DNA of 64,000 bases from CBDCFT01 sp965216365. Its GTDB lineage: Bacteria; Pseudomonadota; Gammaproteobacteria; Arenicellales; CBDCFT01. Below the pieces are notes generated by a model that made no database searches, was not told the origin of the DNA, and was given only the letters and a program-made list of their open reading frames with translations. The position numbers and the translations under genes were made by a program. Below are positions 17,003 through 26,174 of the stretch, one piece after another (within the stretch, counting starts at the first letter, position 1; every line of letters starts with the position of its first letter). The stretch is from NCBI GenBank assembly GCA_965216365.1, contig CBDCFT010000015.1, positions 62,001 through 126,000 of the forward strand. The letters are read 5' to 3'.

Positions 17003-17422
17003 TTATTCTTTGTCCAGCGGCAGGTTTTCTTTTTGCCAGGCCGCCAGACCACCGGTTAGCGTATATAAATTGGTGAATTCCTGTTTTTTCAAAACGCCTG
17101 CCACCTTGTTCGCACGTTGACCGGAACGGCAGGTCAGCACAACCGGTTTGTCTTTGTATTTCTGCAGTTTCTTTAAATTATTGTCTATGTTGTCGGCCGG
17201 GACGTTAATTGAATTGGGAATGTGCCCCTGCTTGAATTCATCCGGATTACTAACATCAACCACGACCCCCGATTGATGACTGATCAACTGGGGCAACTCA
17301 ATCGCGGAGACCGGTTGCAGGCCAGATGCACGTTTTCGCATCGGATCAATCGCGATAAGAAACACGATAACGATCAGCGCCAGAAATAAGTACCAGTTTT
17401 GACTAATGAATTCGACTTCCAT
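17003..17422 (-). CDS. Membrane-anchored rhodanese-domain protein (YibN-like)
   Basis: A 139-residue protein with one N-terminal transmembrane helix (WYLFLALIVIVFLIAI) and a rhodanese domain. The active-site loop is CRSGQRANKVAGVL with the sulfur-carrying Cys; DVSNPDEFKQGHIPNSINVP precedes it. Sulfurtransferase or persulfide role is likely, but the acceptor is unknown. It is 43 nt upstream of secB on the same strand. Confidence 0.9.
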   Translation of the reverse strand: MEVEFISQNWYLFLALIVIVFLIAIDPMRKRASGLQPVSAIELPQLISHQSGVVVDVSNPDEFKQGHIPNSINVPADNIDNNLKKLQKYKDKPVVLTCRSGQRANKVAGVLKKQEFTNLYTLTGGLAAWQKENLPLDKE

Positions 17423-17537
17423 TGAATTATGCGGTTAAAATTTTATCGAGATCATATATTCCTGACGGGGCGGCGCAGCTTAGCGCTTCAGACACACAAC
17501 GACAAGCGTCATGGCGAATTGCCGGCGTAGTTTTTTA

Positions 17538-17885
17538 CTACTTTGCGGGGCAGAATGTATCGCGCATCAAACCCATCAATTGTAAGATTTTCGCGTCGCT
17601 GATTTGATAATAAACTTTGTTAGCCTCCTTGCGCGTGGATAAAATGTCGCGTTCGCGCAATATGGACAGATGTTGTGAAATATTGCTCTGGGTGGTGCCT
17701 ACCGCCCTGACCAGGTCCTGCACACTGACTTCGCCTTGCGCCGCCAGCACGCACATAAGCTGTAAACGCACGGGGTGACCCATCGCTTTGATAGCATGAG
17801 CGGCTTGTTTAATATCGACATCTGTATACGAATAATCCTCCGTGAGTATTTCGCCAGGTTCGAAAGTTAAGTCAAAATCGCTCAT
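17538..17885 (-). CDS. ArsR-family transcriptional regulator
   Basis: A 115-residue winged-helix repressor of the ArsR/SmtB family. The helix-turn-helix is SVQDLVRAVGTTQSNISQHLSILRERDIL, with GHPVRLQLMCVLA before it. A Cys in QLMCVLA and the C-terminal DTFCPAK are possible thiol sensors or metal ligands, but no full ArsR CxCxxC metal site is visible. It is separated from the rhodanese by 115 nt. A redox or persulfide regulatory link with the rhodanese is plausible but not shown. Confidence 0.88.
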   Translation of the reverse strand: MSDFDLTFEPGEILTEDYSYTDVDIKQAAHAIKAMGHPVRLQLMCVLAAQGEVSVQDLVRAVGTTQSNISQHLSILRERDILSTRKEANKVYYQISDAKILQLMGLMRDTFCPAK

Positions 17886-17955
17886 ATAACGATTTCATCA
17901 ATCAGCGGTTTTTCGTATATTAATCTTTGATTATACACTAATATTCAAGCTGCCA

Positions 17956-19236
17956 ATGGGAATGTCCCTAGCCGTTACAACTCCGAGCATGAAATCCTAT
18001 TTTGTCATTTGTGCCTGGTTGGTTTTAAGCCTGGCAGCAGGCACTACGCGGGCACAGGACTACACAAAAAGCACCACTGAGTTAAACGCGCTACGCGATG
18101 AAATTAAAAAAATTAAATCGGTACTGGAGAAAGATGTCGGTGCTCGCGACAAGGGGCGTGCAAACCTGCTCGACGTAGAACAGAAGTTAGTGAAACTGGA
18201 GCGCGAACAACGTGACACCGGCGATAAAATAAAAAGTACGGAAGCGCAGATTCTAGATCTGGGAAAAAAGCGCTCGGCACTGGAAGAAAAGTCGCGACAA
18301 CTAACGAACGGCATGGCCGGACTTGCCCGGGCCACCTACATTATGGGACGGCAGGAATACACTAAGCTTCTGTTGCAACAGCAAAAACCGGAGAAGTTGA
18401 ATCGCTCGCTGGTGTATTACCGCTATCTTGCCGAAAGCCGGTTGCAACGCGTCAACCAGGTTAACGCTAACGCGCTGGAGATTACCCGACTCACGGCATT
18501 AACCAAAACACATTCGGATGAGTTACGCCACCTGCAACAACAGCTTTCGGCTGAACAAGCCGAAGCGGAGCAGCTACGGGGAAAACGCGAACATTCGTTA
18601 GCTGCCATTCAAGCTCAGATAAACGACCGGTCGAAAGAAATGCAACGGTTGCAAGCGGACGAGAAACGCTTGATTAAACTGCTCGACGCATTGCAAAGGG
18701 AGAGCCAGCGACAACGTGAATTGGCACATAAACGGGAATTGGAACGACAACGCAAACAACAGGCGAAGGCGCGCGAGAAAATTCAGCAAAAACAAAAAAC
18801 GACAGTTGCCAAAGCCAATCCCATACCACTCAAAGGCGGCAAATTTCCGCAAATGAAGGGTCGTTTGCGTCTACCGGTGAATGCACCGATCAGCGCCCAA
18901 TTTGGTCAAACCAACCAGGAAAGCGGCACAAAATGGGACGGTGTCTGGTTCTCAGCCCCCGAAAATACCGCGGTACAGGCAATTTACAGCGGACAGATCG
19001 CTTATGCAGACTGGTTCCGTGGATTTGGTTTATTATTGATCATTGATCATGGCGACGGATACATGAGTTTGTACAGCCACAACAAGGAATTGCACAAGTC
19101 TCTGGGCGACAGCGTCAAAACCGGTGAGGTTATTGCCCGCGTCGGCAGCACCGGCGGTCTGCCCAAACCGGGTTTGTATTTTGAGGTGAGAGAAAACGGG
19201 CAACCGCGTAATCCCCTGATTTGGTGCAAGGCCTAA
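17956..19236 (+). CDS. envC: EnvC-like murein hydrolase activator
   Basis: A 426-residue exported protein. It has a signal peptide, a long coiled coil (about residues 40-280) and a C-terminal LytM/M23 domain. The LytM domain lacks the zinc ligands: the usual HxxxD site reads KWDGVWF and HxH reads LYFEV. It is therefore probably an activator of AmiA/AmiB amidases, not an enzyme. Three nearby ATGs (17956, 17962, 17989) are possible; the one at 17989 gives the cleanest signal peptide. It precedes ctpA; gpmI, its usual neighbour, is absent. Confidence 0.9.
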   Translation: MGMSLAVTTPSMKSYFVICAWLVLSLAAGTTRAQDYTKSTTELNALRDEIKKIKSVLEKDVGARDKGRANLLDVEQKLVKLEREQRDTGDKIKSTEAQILDLGKKRSALEEKSRQLTNGMAGLARATYIMGRQEYTKLLLQQQKPEKLNRSLVYYRYLAESRLQRVNQVNANALEITRLTALTKTHSDELRHLQQQLSAEQAEAEQLRGKREHSLAAIQAQINDRSKEMQRLQADEKRLIKLLDALQRESQRQRELAHKRELERQRKQQAKAREKIQQKQKTTVAKANPIPLKGGKFPQMKGRLRLPVNAPISAQFGQTNQESGTKWDGVWFSAPENTAVQAIYSGQIAYADWFRGFGLLLIIDHGDGYMSLYSHNKELHKSLGDSVKTGEVIARVGSTGGLPKPGLYFEVRENGQPRNPLIWCKA

Positions 19237-19326
19237 TTATCGAGACTAATTATCGAGATTTTAATAAACGTTATACAGAATTAATTGTCAGCACATAATA
19301 TAGAGAGTCAATCTGGAGTTATTCCC

Positions 19327-20613
19327 ATGAAAGGTTTTACACGAACATTCATCATTTTTACCGCCGGTGCTGTATTTGGAATCGGCCTGCTGTTTGACCA
19401 GTCCGTGCGGGCGGAACGGCAACCGCTGCCGCTGGACGATCTCAATACCTTCAGTGAAGTGTACGGCAAAATCAAAAGCGACTATGTCGAAAGCATCGGT
19501 GATAAAAAACTATTGCGCGATGCCATCAGCGGCATGCTGGCGGGTCTCGATCCGCATTCATCGTATCTCGATCCTGAATCGTTCAAGGAAATCCAGATTG
19601 GCACCGAGGGACGTTTTGGTGGACTTGGAATTGAAGTCACGGTTGAAAACGGTTTTGTCAAAGTGGTCACGCCTATCGACGATACACCTGCTGCCCGCGC
19701 CGGCATTAAACCGGGCGATATCATTACCAAGCTGGACGACAAACCGGTTAAAGGCATGTCGTTAAACGACGCCGTCAAACTCATGCGTGGTGAACCCGGC
19801 AGCGAGATTGTATTAACCATCACGCGTGAGGGCGAAAGCAAGCCGCTTGAGTTCACATTAAAACGCGCGGTTATTCGCATAACAAGCGTGCGCAGCCGCA
19901 TGCTGGAAGACAAGTACGGTTATGTGCGCGTCACACAGTTCCAATCGGAAACGGCGGATGCTCTGCGTAAGGAACTTAATAAATTAAAAAAAGAAGCAGA
20001 CGGCCCGCTTGATGGCCTGGTACTCGACCTACGAAACAACCCTGGTGGCGTACTCAACGGTTCCGTCTCCGTGAGTGATACATTTTTACGCAAGGGTACC
20101 ATCGTCTATACCAAAGGCCGGATCGATGATTCGGAAATTCGTTTTACCGCAACACCTAACGATTACATCGATGGCGCACCCATAGTCGTGTTGGTCAATG
20201 GCGGTTCCGCATCGGCATCGGAAATCGTCGCCGGTGCACTGCAAGACCATAAACGCGCCGTCATCATGGGCACTAAGACATTCGGTAAAGGTTCAGTACA
20301 AACTATTCTGCCGATGAAAAACGGTGCGGCCTTGAAACTGACCACCGCGCGTTACTTCACCCCGAACGACCGTTCCATCCAGGCAAAAGGCATTGTGCCT
20401 GATGTGGTAGTGGAAGAGCTGGAAGTGGCGGAACGAGAGTCCGGGGGCCAGGTACGCGAGTCGGATTTATCCGGTCACCTGACCAATGATGCAGACGGTG
20501 GTTCTTCGAACAAGGACAAGGAACGCGATGCCGCTCTAGGCTCTGATTTTCAACTGCGCGAAGCGTTAAATTTGTTAAAAGGCATGAATGTCGTGCGCGC
20601 GAATATTGAATGA
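19327..20613 (+). CDS. ctpA: S41-family carboxy-terminal processing peptidase CtpA
   Basis: A 428-residue periplasmic serine protease. It has an N-terminal membrane/signal segment (TFIIFTAGAVFGIGLLF), a PDZ domain (FGGLGIEVTVENGFVKV to VLTITREG), and the catalytic Ser in NGGSASASEIVAGAL with Lys in GTKTFGKGSVQTI. The start at 19327 has TCTGGAG upstream; a TTG at 19285 is less likely. It removes C-terminal tails from exported proteins and acts on cell-wall hydrolases in other species. It lies 90 nt after envC. Confidence 0.95.
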   Translation: MKGFTRTFIIFTAGAVFGIGLLFDQSVRAERQPLPLDDLNTFSEVYGKIKSDYVESIGDKKLLRDAISGMLAGLDPHSSYLDPESFKEIQIGTEGRFGGLGIEVTVENGFVKVVTPIDDTPAARAGIKPGDIITKLDDKPVKGMSLNDAVKLMRGEPGSEIVLTITREGESKPLEFTLKRAVIRITSVRSRMLEDKYGYVRVTQFQSETADALRKELNKLKKEADGPLDGLVLDLRNNPGGVLNGSVSVSDTFLRKGTIVYTKGRIDDSEIRFTATPNDYIDGAPIVVLVNGGSASASEIVAGALQDHKRAVIMGTKTFGKGSVQTILPMKNGAALKLTTARYFTPNDRSIQAKGIVPDVVVEELEVAERESGGQVRESDLSGHLTNDADGGSSNKDKERDAALGSDFQLREALNLLKGMNVVRANIE

Positions 20614-20685
20614 GCACCTATGTCGTAAGGCAGGAAAACGAAGCACCTCGCACCGAAGAAATCTAACAACTTAAACTAATAACTA

Positions 20686-21525
20686 TTAATTCTCTACCGC
20701 CGCCATTTGCATGTCTCTGGCGCGTTGTTTTTCCTGTCGCATCATCAGCCAGCCGGCGATACATACGCCAATGGCGACCGTTACAATGATTATTGTTGCC
20801 AGCGCATTAATATCGGGTCGTAGACCGAGTCTGACCCGCGAATAAATAAGCATCGGTAAAGTATTCGCGCCGGGGCCTGAAACGAAGCTGGCGATAACCA
20901 GGTCATCCAACGACAACGTGAATGCGAGTAGCCAGCCTGCGATCATGCCTGGCGCCAGCAATGGTAACGTGATATCGATCAACACCCGTAACGGTTTACT
21001 ACCAAGATCCATGGCTGCCTCTTCCAAATCGGTCGCCATACCGGCAAGACGAGATTGAATAATGACTGCTACGTAGGCCATTGAAAAAGTGATGTGAGCA
21101 ATGGTGATGGTGGTAATGCCGCGTTCACCCGGCCAGCCTATGAGTTCGCCGAGGGTAATAAACAACAGCAGTAACGACAAACCTGTAATAACTTCCGGCA
21201 TTACCAGCGGCGCGGAGATCATGCCGCTGAACAGTGTGCGTCCTTTAAACCGGCCAAAACGTACCAGTGCAATCCCGGCTAACGCACCGAGCAAGGTGGC
21301 GAAAGTGGCATTCATTACCGCTATTTTTAAACTTAAGGTCAGGGCGGCCCAAACTTCTTCGCTCTCGAATAGAACCTTGTACCAACGAGTCGAAAAACCA
21401 CCCCAAACCGGGACCAGCTTGGAATAATTAAACGAATATACGATCAACAACACCATCGGGATATACAAAAAGGCCATGCCGAAGCATAAAACAGAAAACA
21501 AAAATGTGGATCGCTTTTTTCCCAT
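20686..21525 (-). CDS. potI: Putrescine ABC transporter permease PotI
   Basis: A 279-residue inner-membrane permease with about six helices. The EAA motif EEAAMDLGSKPLRVLIDITLPLLAPGM for contact with the ATPase is clear. FNYSKLVPVWGGFSTRWYKVLF near the N-terminus and the SLDDLVIASFVSGPGANTLPMLIYSRVRLGLRPDINALATI end match PotI/PotC. It is the last gene of potFGHI and starts 3 nt after the reconstructed end of potH. Confidence 0.95.
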   Translation of the reverse strand: MGKKRSTFLFSVLCFGMAFLYIPMVLLIVYSFNYSKLVPVWGGFSTRWYKVLFESEEVWAALTLSLKIAVMNATFATLLGALAGIALVRFGRFKGRTLFSGMISAPLVMPEVITGLSLLLLFITLGELIGWPGERGITTITIAHITFSMAYVAVIIQSRLAGMATDLEEAAMDLGSKPLRVLIDITLPLLAPGMIAGWLLAFTLSLDDLVIASFVSGPGANTLPMLIYSRVRLGLRPDINALATIIIVTVAIGVCIAGWLMMRQEKQRARDMQMAAVEN

Positions 21526-21528
21526 TGG

Positions 21529-22504
21529 CTAAACCTGGGCTTCCTTGGATTGTGCGTATTGATAAATCATCATTGGTATGACCAGGACGAACAGCAATAC
21601 GATAGCGACCGCCGCGGCAACCGGCCAATCGTGATTAGAGTTGAACTCGCTATACAATACCCGGCCGATCATCAATACGTTGCCGCCACCTAATAAATCA
21701 GGAATAACAAACTCTCCGGTAGCCGGTATAAATACCAGTAACGAACCCTGCCAGAATTCCTGGCGCAGTCATGGGTAAAGTCACGGTCAAAAAAGTCGTC
21801 ATCGGACGTGCACCGAGATCGGCCGCTGCCTCTTCCAGGGCTAAGTCCAGCTTCTCCATATTGGCGTACAGCGGCAATATCATGAATGGCACGTAGGAGT
21901 ATACGATGCCGACATACACCGCGAATTCCGAATACAGCATTTTAATCGGTTGATCGATTACACCGAGCCAGATCAAGAAACTGTTTATAGTGCCTTGATC
22001 GGCCAACAACCCCATCCAGGCATACACACGTAGCAAGAAAGAAGTCCAGAATGGCAGGATGATAAGCAGTAACAGTATGTTCTTTGTGGTCGGCTTTGAT
22101 CGTACTATTGCATAGGCGATCGGATAACCGATGATCAAGCATAAGATGGTTGAAATCGTCGAGATCTTCAGGGAATTAAGGTAAGTATTAACGTAAAGTT
22201 CGTCTTCCCACAGATAGGCGTAATTCTCAAACAGCATCCTGATACTCAGAATCCCGTCTTCGGTCCATTCAAATAGCGGTGAAAATGGCGGGCTGGCGAT
22301 GAGAGATTCCGCCACACTGATTTTTAAAACAATAACAAACGGAATCAGAAAGAAAAGCAACAGCCAGAAATAAGGAATACCCACTACTATGGTTTTCCAC
22401 CCGGATTGCACCAGGTGCATGAACTGACTAACTAACGCATGTATTGAAGGTTTATCGCCACGCGTTAACGAATCCTGTGCACGATTGGAAATTGCGTCGG
22501 TCAT
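21529..22504 (-). pseudogene. potH: Putrescine ABC transporter permease PotH, frameshifted
   Basis: The partner permease of PotI. The frame from ATG 22504 reads through TMs and the EAA loop (ALEEAAADLGARPMTTF) but stops early at 21698 after a garbled end. Moving one frame near 21746-21748 (a CCC run on the plus strand) restores GSLLVFIPATGEFVIPDLLGG and runs on to a TAG at 21529, giving 324 residues, a normal PotH length. One extra base explains it. The start overlaps the potG stop by 4 nt (ATGA). It may be a sequencing error, since the other genes of the operon are intact. Confidence 0.85.
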
Positions 22505-23646
22505 TTGGTCATTACAACCGCGCTGGATGGCTCCCAGGTCAAATGCACTTCGTCCTCCCAATCGACTTCATGTTGCCCGCTTTTTGGGCGAGATTGATTT
22601 GGGTGGGTTATTTCAACAATTTTCTCATTCCCCAATTGCACCCGGTAGGTGGAAATATTGCCGAGATAACCGACATCGTGCACGATACCACGCAGTTGAT
22701 TTGGGCCACTTTCCGCCGGCGGGGATTTGGAAATTTTGATTTTTTCCGGACGCACCGCGACCCACACCTTTGCCCCTTCCTTGATCGACATGCCGTGATC
22801 AATATAAAACTGACCTTCATGTTTGTTGCCCTTAACAATCACATGGTCGGCACCGTCCTCAACTACTTGACCTTCGAACATATTCGCGGAGCCGATGAAG
22901 TTGGCAATAAAGCGAGTCTCGGGAAACTCATAAATCTCCGTGGGTGTACCGATCTGAACGAATTCACCGGCATCCATCACAGCGATGCGGGTAGAGAGTG
23001 TCATCGCTTCTTCCTGATCATGGGTGACCACGATAAATGTCACGCCCAATTGATCCTGAATATTCATCAACTCGTACTGGGTTTGCTCGCGCAGCCTTTT
23101 ATCCAATGCTCCCAAAGGTTCATCCAGCAACAACAACTTGGGCTGCTTGACCAGAGCGCGGGCCAGAGCTACGCGCTGACGTTGACCGCCGGATAGTTGA
23201 TGCGGTTTACGCTTGGTGAATGGCGAAAGCTCTACCATGCTGAGCATTTCCCCTACTCGCTGGGAGATTTTCTCCTTTTCAATCCCATCGCGCTTAAGAC
23301 CATAGGCCACGTTTTGTTCAACGGTCATGTGGGGAAACAACGCATAACTCTGAAACATCATATTGACTGGACGTTCGTAGGGGGGGATCTCCGTCATTTC
23401 GACACCGTCGATATAAATTGTCCCCGATGTCGGTGCCTCGAATCCGGCCAGCATGCGCAACAATGTGGATTTACCACAACCCGAGCCGCCTAGCAAAGAG
23501 AACAACTCTCCCTTGTAGACTTGCAAATCGACATTATCGACCGCGGTAAATGAACCGAATCTTTTGGTGATGCCTTGTATTTTTATAAATGGTTCGGCAT
23601 CAGGATCCAGCCATGGCCGATCAACATCGCTTATCTGTTGGTTCAT
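22501..23646 (-). CDS. potG: Putrescine ABC transporter ATP-binding protein PotG
   Basis: A 381-residue ATPase. Walker A is GGSGCGKST, the Q loop is in MMFQSYALFPH, the signature is LSGGQRQRVALARAL, Walker B is LLLLDEPLGALD and the switch His is VTHDQEEAM. The C-terminal TOBE region (ANMFEGQVVEDGADHVIVKG) is present. The ATG at 23646 follows GGGGTGAGAAT; an upstream ATG at 23688 is less likely. It lies between potF and potH. Confidence 0.96.
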   Translation of the reverse strand: MNQQISDVDRPWLDPDAEPFIKIQGITKRFGSFTAVDNVDLQVYKGELFSLLGGSGCGKSTLLRMLAGFEAPTSGTIYIDGVEMTEIPPYERPVNMMFQSYALFPHMTVEQNVAYGLKRDGIEKEKISQRVGEMLSMVELSPFTKRKPHQLSGGQRQRVALARALVKQPKLLLLDEPLGALDKRLREQTQYELMNIQDQLGVTFIVVTHDQEEAMTLSTRIAVMDAGEFVQIGTPTEIYEFPETRFIANFIGSANMFEGQVVEDGADHVIVKGNKHEGQFYIDHGMSIKEGAKVWVAVRPEKIKISKSPPAESGPNQLRGIVHDVGYLGNISTYRVQLGNEKIVEITHPNQSRPKSGQHEVDWEDEVHLTWEPSSAVVMTK

Positions 23647-23745
23647 ATTCTCACCCCAGGCTTTAGGCGCAGCCAACCAATATCCCACACCATGGAATTG
23701 ATGTTCGGTGTCAATCGACTTGCGATGACACCGAACCCTCGGATT

Positions 23746-24861
23746 TTAGTTACCTGACTTGAAGTTGGTCCATGCCCGTGTGCGCACGCGCTCAACCTTC
23801 GGTGGGAGAGGGGCTAAGGTATACATTTTCTCTACCAGTTCGGGTGTGGGATACGCAGCGACACTGCTCGTGACAGTGGGGTCAACGAGGTCGAATGCAT
23901 CTTTATTAGCGGTCGCGTACCAGGTGTAGTTACTGTCCCCAGCAGCCACGTCCGGACGCATCATGTAGTCCAGGAACAGATGCGCGTTCTCGACATTTTG
24001 TGCGTCCGCGGGAATGACCCAGCCATCAACCCATATATTAGCTGCACCATCACCGGAAGGTGAAAAGAAATCCAGTACCACACCGGTATTCGCTTCCGCG
24101 GCACCAGACATGGCTAACAAACCATCCGGTCCCCAGGTTACGGAAACACAAAATTCTTTTTCCGGCATACGTTGGTAAGCATAGTTATCGAAAGTTTTGA
24201 TATAGGGACGAACCTTTTTCAGTAATTCTTCGGCTTTTTTGTAATCGTCTTTATTTGTCGAGCTGGGATCGAGTCCCAGATAGGCCAATGCCATGGGTAT
24301 CACATCTGTCGGAGAATCAAGGAATGACACACCGCACTCGGCCAGTTTTTCCATATGCACTGGATCGAATATCATGTCCATCGAGCCGATGGGGGCATTC
24401 GGCGCAACACTTTTAACCAGCTCCGCATTGTAGGTAACACCGTGTGTTCCCCACATGTACGGGATAACGTACTTATTGTCGGGATCCCAGTTCTTTGCCA
24501 GTTGTTCCATAACATCGGCACGCATGTGTTTCAAATTCGGTAGTTTTGATTTATCCAGTTCCATCAATATACCGCCGGGTAACAAACGCGCTATCGCACT
24601 ACTCGAGTGGCTAACGACATCATATCCCGAACCACCGGCTAGTAGTTTCGCATCAGCCGTTTCGACGGAGTCGTAGTTATCGTATGTCACCTTGATATCG
24701 AATTCTTTTTCAAAATTCGCGATGGTTTCTTCACCGATATACTCCGCCCAGTTGTAAACATTCAAAACGCCTTCCGCGGAAACGGACACAGCGCCAAGCG
24801 TTAAAGCGAGCGCGCTGGCGCTGGCAAGAATGTGTTTATGTAATCTGTATTGTTCTCTCAT
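23746..24861 (-). CDS. potF: Putrescine-binding periplasmic protein PotF
   Basis: A 371-residue substrate-binding protein with a signal peptide ending VSVSAEG. The mature start LNVYNWAEYIGEETIANFEKEF is the classic PotD/PotF opening. GSGYDVVSHSS, PYMWGTHGVTYN and IWVDGWVIPADAQN are family segments. It belongs to the spermidine/putrescine group, and the actual polyamine or amine cannot be fixed from sequence. A TATATCTCC complement (GGAGATATAAA) precedes the ATG. It heads the potFGHI operon. Confidence 0.95.
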   Translation of the reverse strand: MREQYRLHKHILASASALALTLGAVSVSAEGVLNVYNWAEYIGEETIANFEKEFDIKVTYDNYDSVETADAKLLAGGSGYDVVSHSSSAIARLLPGGILMELDKSKLPNLKHMRADVMEQLAKNWDPDNKYVIPYMWGTHGVTYNAELVKSVAPNAPIGSMDMIFDPVHMEKLAECGVSFLDSPTDVIPMALAYLGLDPSSTNKDDYKKAEELLKKVRPYIKTFDNYAYQRMPEKEFCVSVTWGPDGLLAMSGAAEANTGVVLDFFSPSGDGAANIWVDGWVIPADAQNVENAHLFLDYMMRPDVAAGDSNYTWYATANKDAFDLVDPTVTSSVAAYPTPELVEKMYTLAPLPPKVERVRTRAWTNFKSGN

Positions 24862-24887
24862 TTTATATCTCCAACTAGTTCACTATG

Positions 24888-24915
24888 ATTTTATGGACCC
24901 CAAGAATTGGCACAA
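24888..24915 (-). promoter_or_regulatory. Probable sigma-70 promoter of potF
   Basis: On the minus strand, TTGTGC (24910-24915) and TAAAAT (24888-24893) are separated by 16 nt and lie 27 nt upstream of the potF ATG. The fit to -35/-10 is moderate. The 206-nt gap to the previous gene supports a separate start of transcription here. Confidence 0.4.
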
Positions 24916-25067
24916 TGATCCATTCTTGATGCTGTAAAATAATAACATCAAAACCATTTTATAGGCGTCAATTTTTATTGCCAAACAGCACCAGCAGCTG
25001 GACTAGCGTTGCCGTTGGTAAAGAAACGGGGGCAATTGTTGTTTCCTGCTGCTACAATTCTTGGCTG

Positions 25068-26138
25068 CTAGCGTTGTATTAACACTGCTTCAACCTGCCC
25101 GGTTTCGTTTCCTACATTGATGTTTCGGCGATAAACGCCGATATCACTGGCTGTAACTATTAAGTCATGGGGGCCTACACCCAAACCGTCGATTACAAAT
25201 TCACCACGGGAATCTGCCATTGTACGCCGATTACTTATACTGCGAATCACACCTGATCGGTAAACCCAGCTAAGTAAAACACTCGCCCCCGCTACCGGTT
25301 CGCCATGATTATCATAGACATTTCCCATTATGCTATAAGGTCCAACATCAACCACCAGGATAAATTCTGACGCTGATTCCACTGCGAAAAACAGCCCGGT
25401 TATTTTTAGCTGTTTGGTGAACCCCGTGAATATCTCAAGTTCACCTTGAGGAACTTGATCCACCTCAAATTGACCGATTTCGTTACTGGCTACTTTTTTA
25501 GACCATCCAGTTTTGGATAGACTGCGTACCGAGATTTCAAACTGGGGAACTGGATTTCCACGTACATCAACAATACGGCCGACCAACAGTCCGGCGGGTA
25601 AACTTTGTAAAACAACATCAGTATAAGTTTGACTCGAGTCTATCTCGATGTCAGCGTTATATCGTTGATACATTCCCCGCGGCGAGACAGAAATACGATA
25701 GTCTTTGGCGGGGGAAATATCGTCTATCGAGAACTCGCCGTTGTGTTGGCTAGTGGTAGTGTGTTGTTTGTTTAGGGAGGCGGAGTACAGTTGTAGCTCT
25801 TCACCAGAGATAATTTCACCTGTCTCCGTTTGCAGTGTTCCCCACAAAATAGCTTGATCAAAATTGGGGGACGGAGAACTCGATTCGATAACGACAGACT
25901 TTGCGATCAGATCGGTCTGTTTGGTGGATGCAGTCGTTTTGTTTTCAACCGCCGACTCGACATCGGATTCGCTGAAGGTTTCCGTAGGTTCTGTCGAAAA
26001 ACTCTCAGAATCAGGAGGTCCAAGTTCGTAATCAATATGCAAGTAAGCTGTATAGATCCCCGTAAAAACTACGAGAACTACGCCAATCCATATTATTTTC
26101 TTCCCCGTCACGGCGATATGATGCTTATCAAACTCCAA
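25068..26138 (-). CDS. Membrane-anchored protein with carboxypeptidase-regulatory-like repeats
   Basis: A 356-residue protein with one N-terminal membrane helix (IIWIGVVLVVFTGIYTAYL), an acidic Ser/Thr/Glu-rich spacer to about residue 95, then three Ig-like CarboxypepD_reg repeats. Each repeat has the pattern GTL/GRI/GNV...G.PV....L, then GEF.I/V..: ILWGTLQTETGEIISG with NGEFSIDDI, LVGRIVDVRGNPVP with GQFEVDQV, and MGNVYDNHGEPVAG with GEFVIDGLGVGPHDLIV. It is likely exposed in the periplasm. Its place inside a catabolic gene block is unexplained. Confidence 0.75.
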   Translation of the reverse strand: MEFDKHHIAVTGKKIIWIGVVLVVFTGIYTAYLHIDYELGPPDSESFSTEPTETFSESDVESAVENKTTASTKQTDLIAKSVVIESSSPSPNFDQAILWGTLQTETGEIISGEELQLYSASLNKQHTTTSQHNGEFSIDDISPAKDYRISVSPRGMYQRYNADIEIDSSQTYTDVVLQSLPAGLLVGRIVDVRGNPVPQFEISVRSLSKTGWSKKVASNEIGQFEVDQVPQGELEIFTGFTKQLKITGLFFAVESASEFILVVDVGPYSIMGNVYDNHGEPVAGASVLLSWVYRSGVIRSISNRRTMADSRGEFVIDGLGVGPHDLIVTASDIGVYRRNINVGNETGQVEAVLIQR

Positions 26139-26174
26139 TATAGTATTCGCCTACATAAAAACCGTCTCTGAATA

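Noticed and set aside
21529..22504. Programmed ribosomal frameshift in potH
   Set aside because: No slippery heptamer or downstream hairpin is evident, and homologous permeases are read in one frame. A base error or mutation is more likely.
22444..23196. 250-codon frame antisense to potG
   Set aside because: His/Phe-rich with no family resemblance, and it overlaps the intact ATPase gene.
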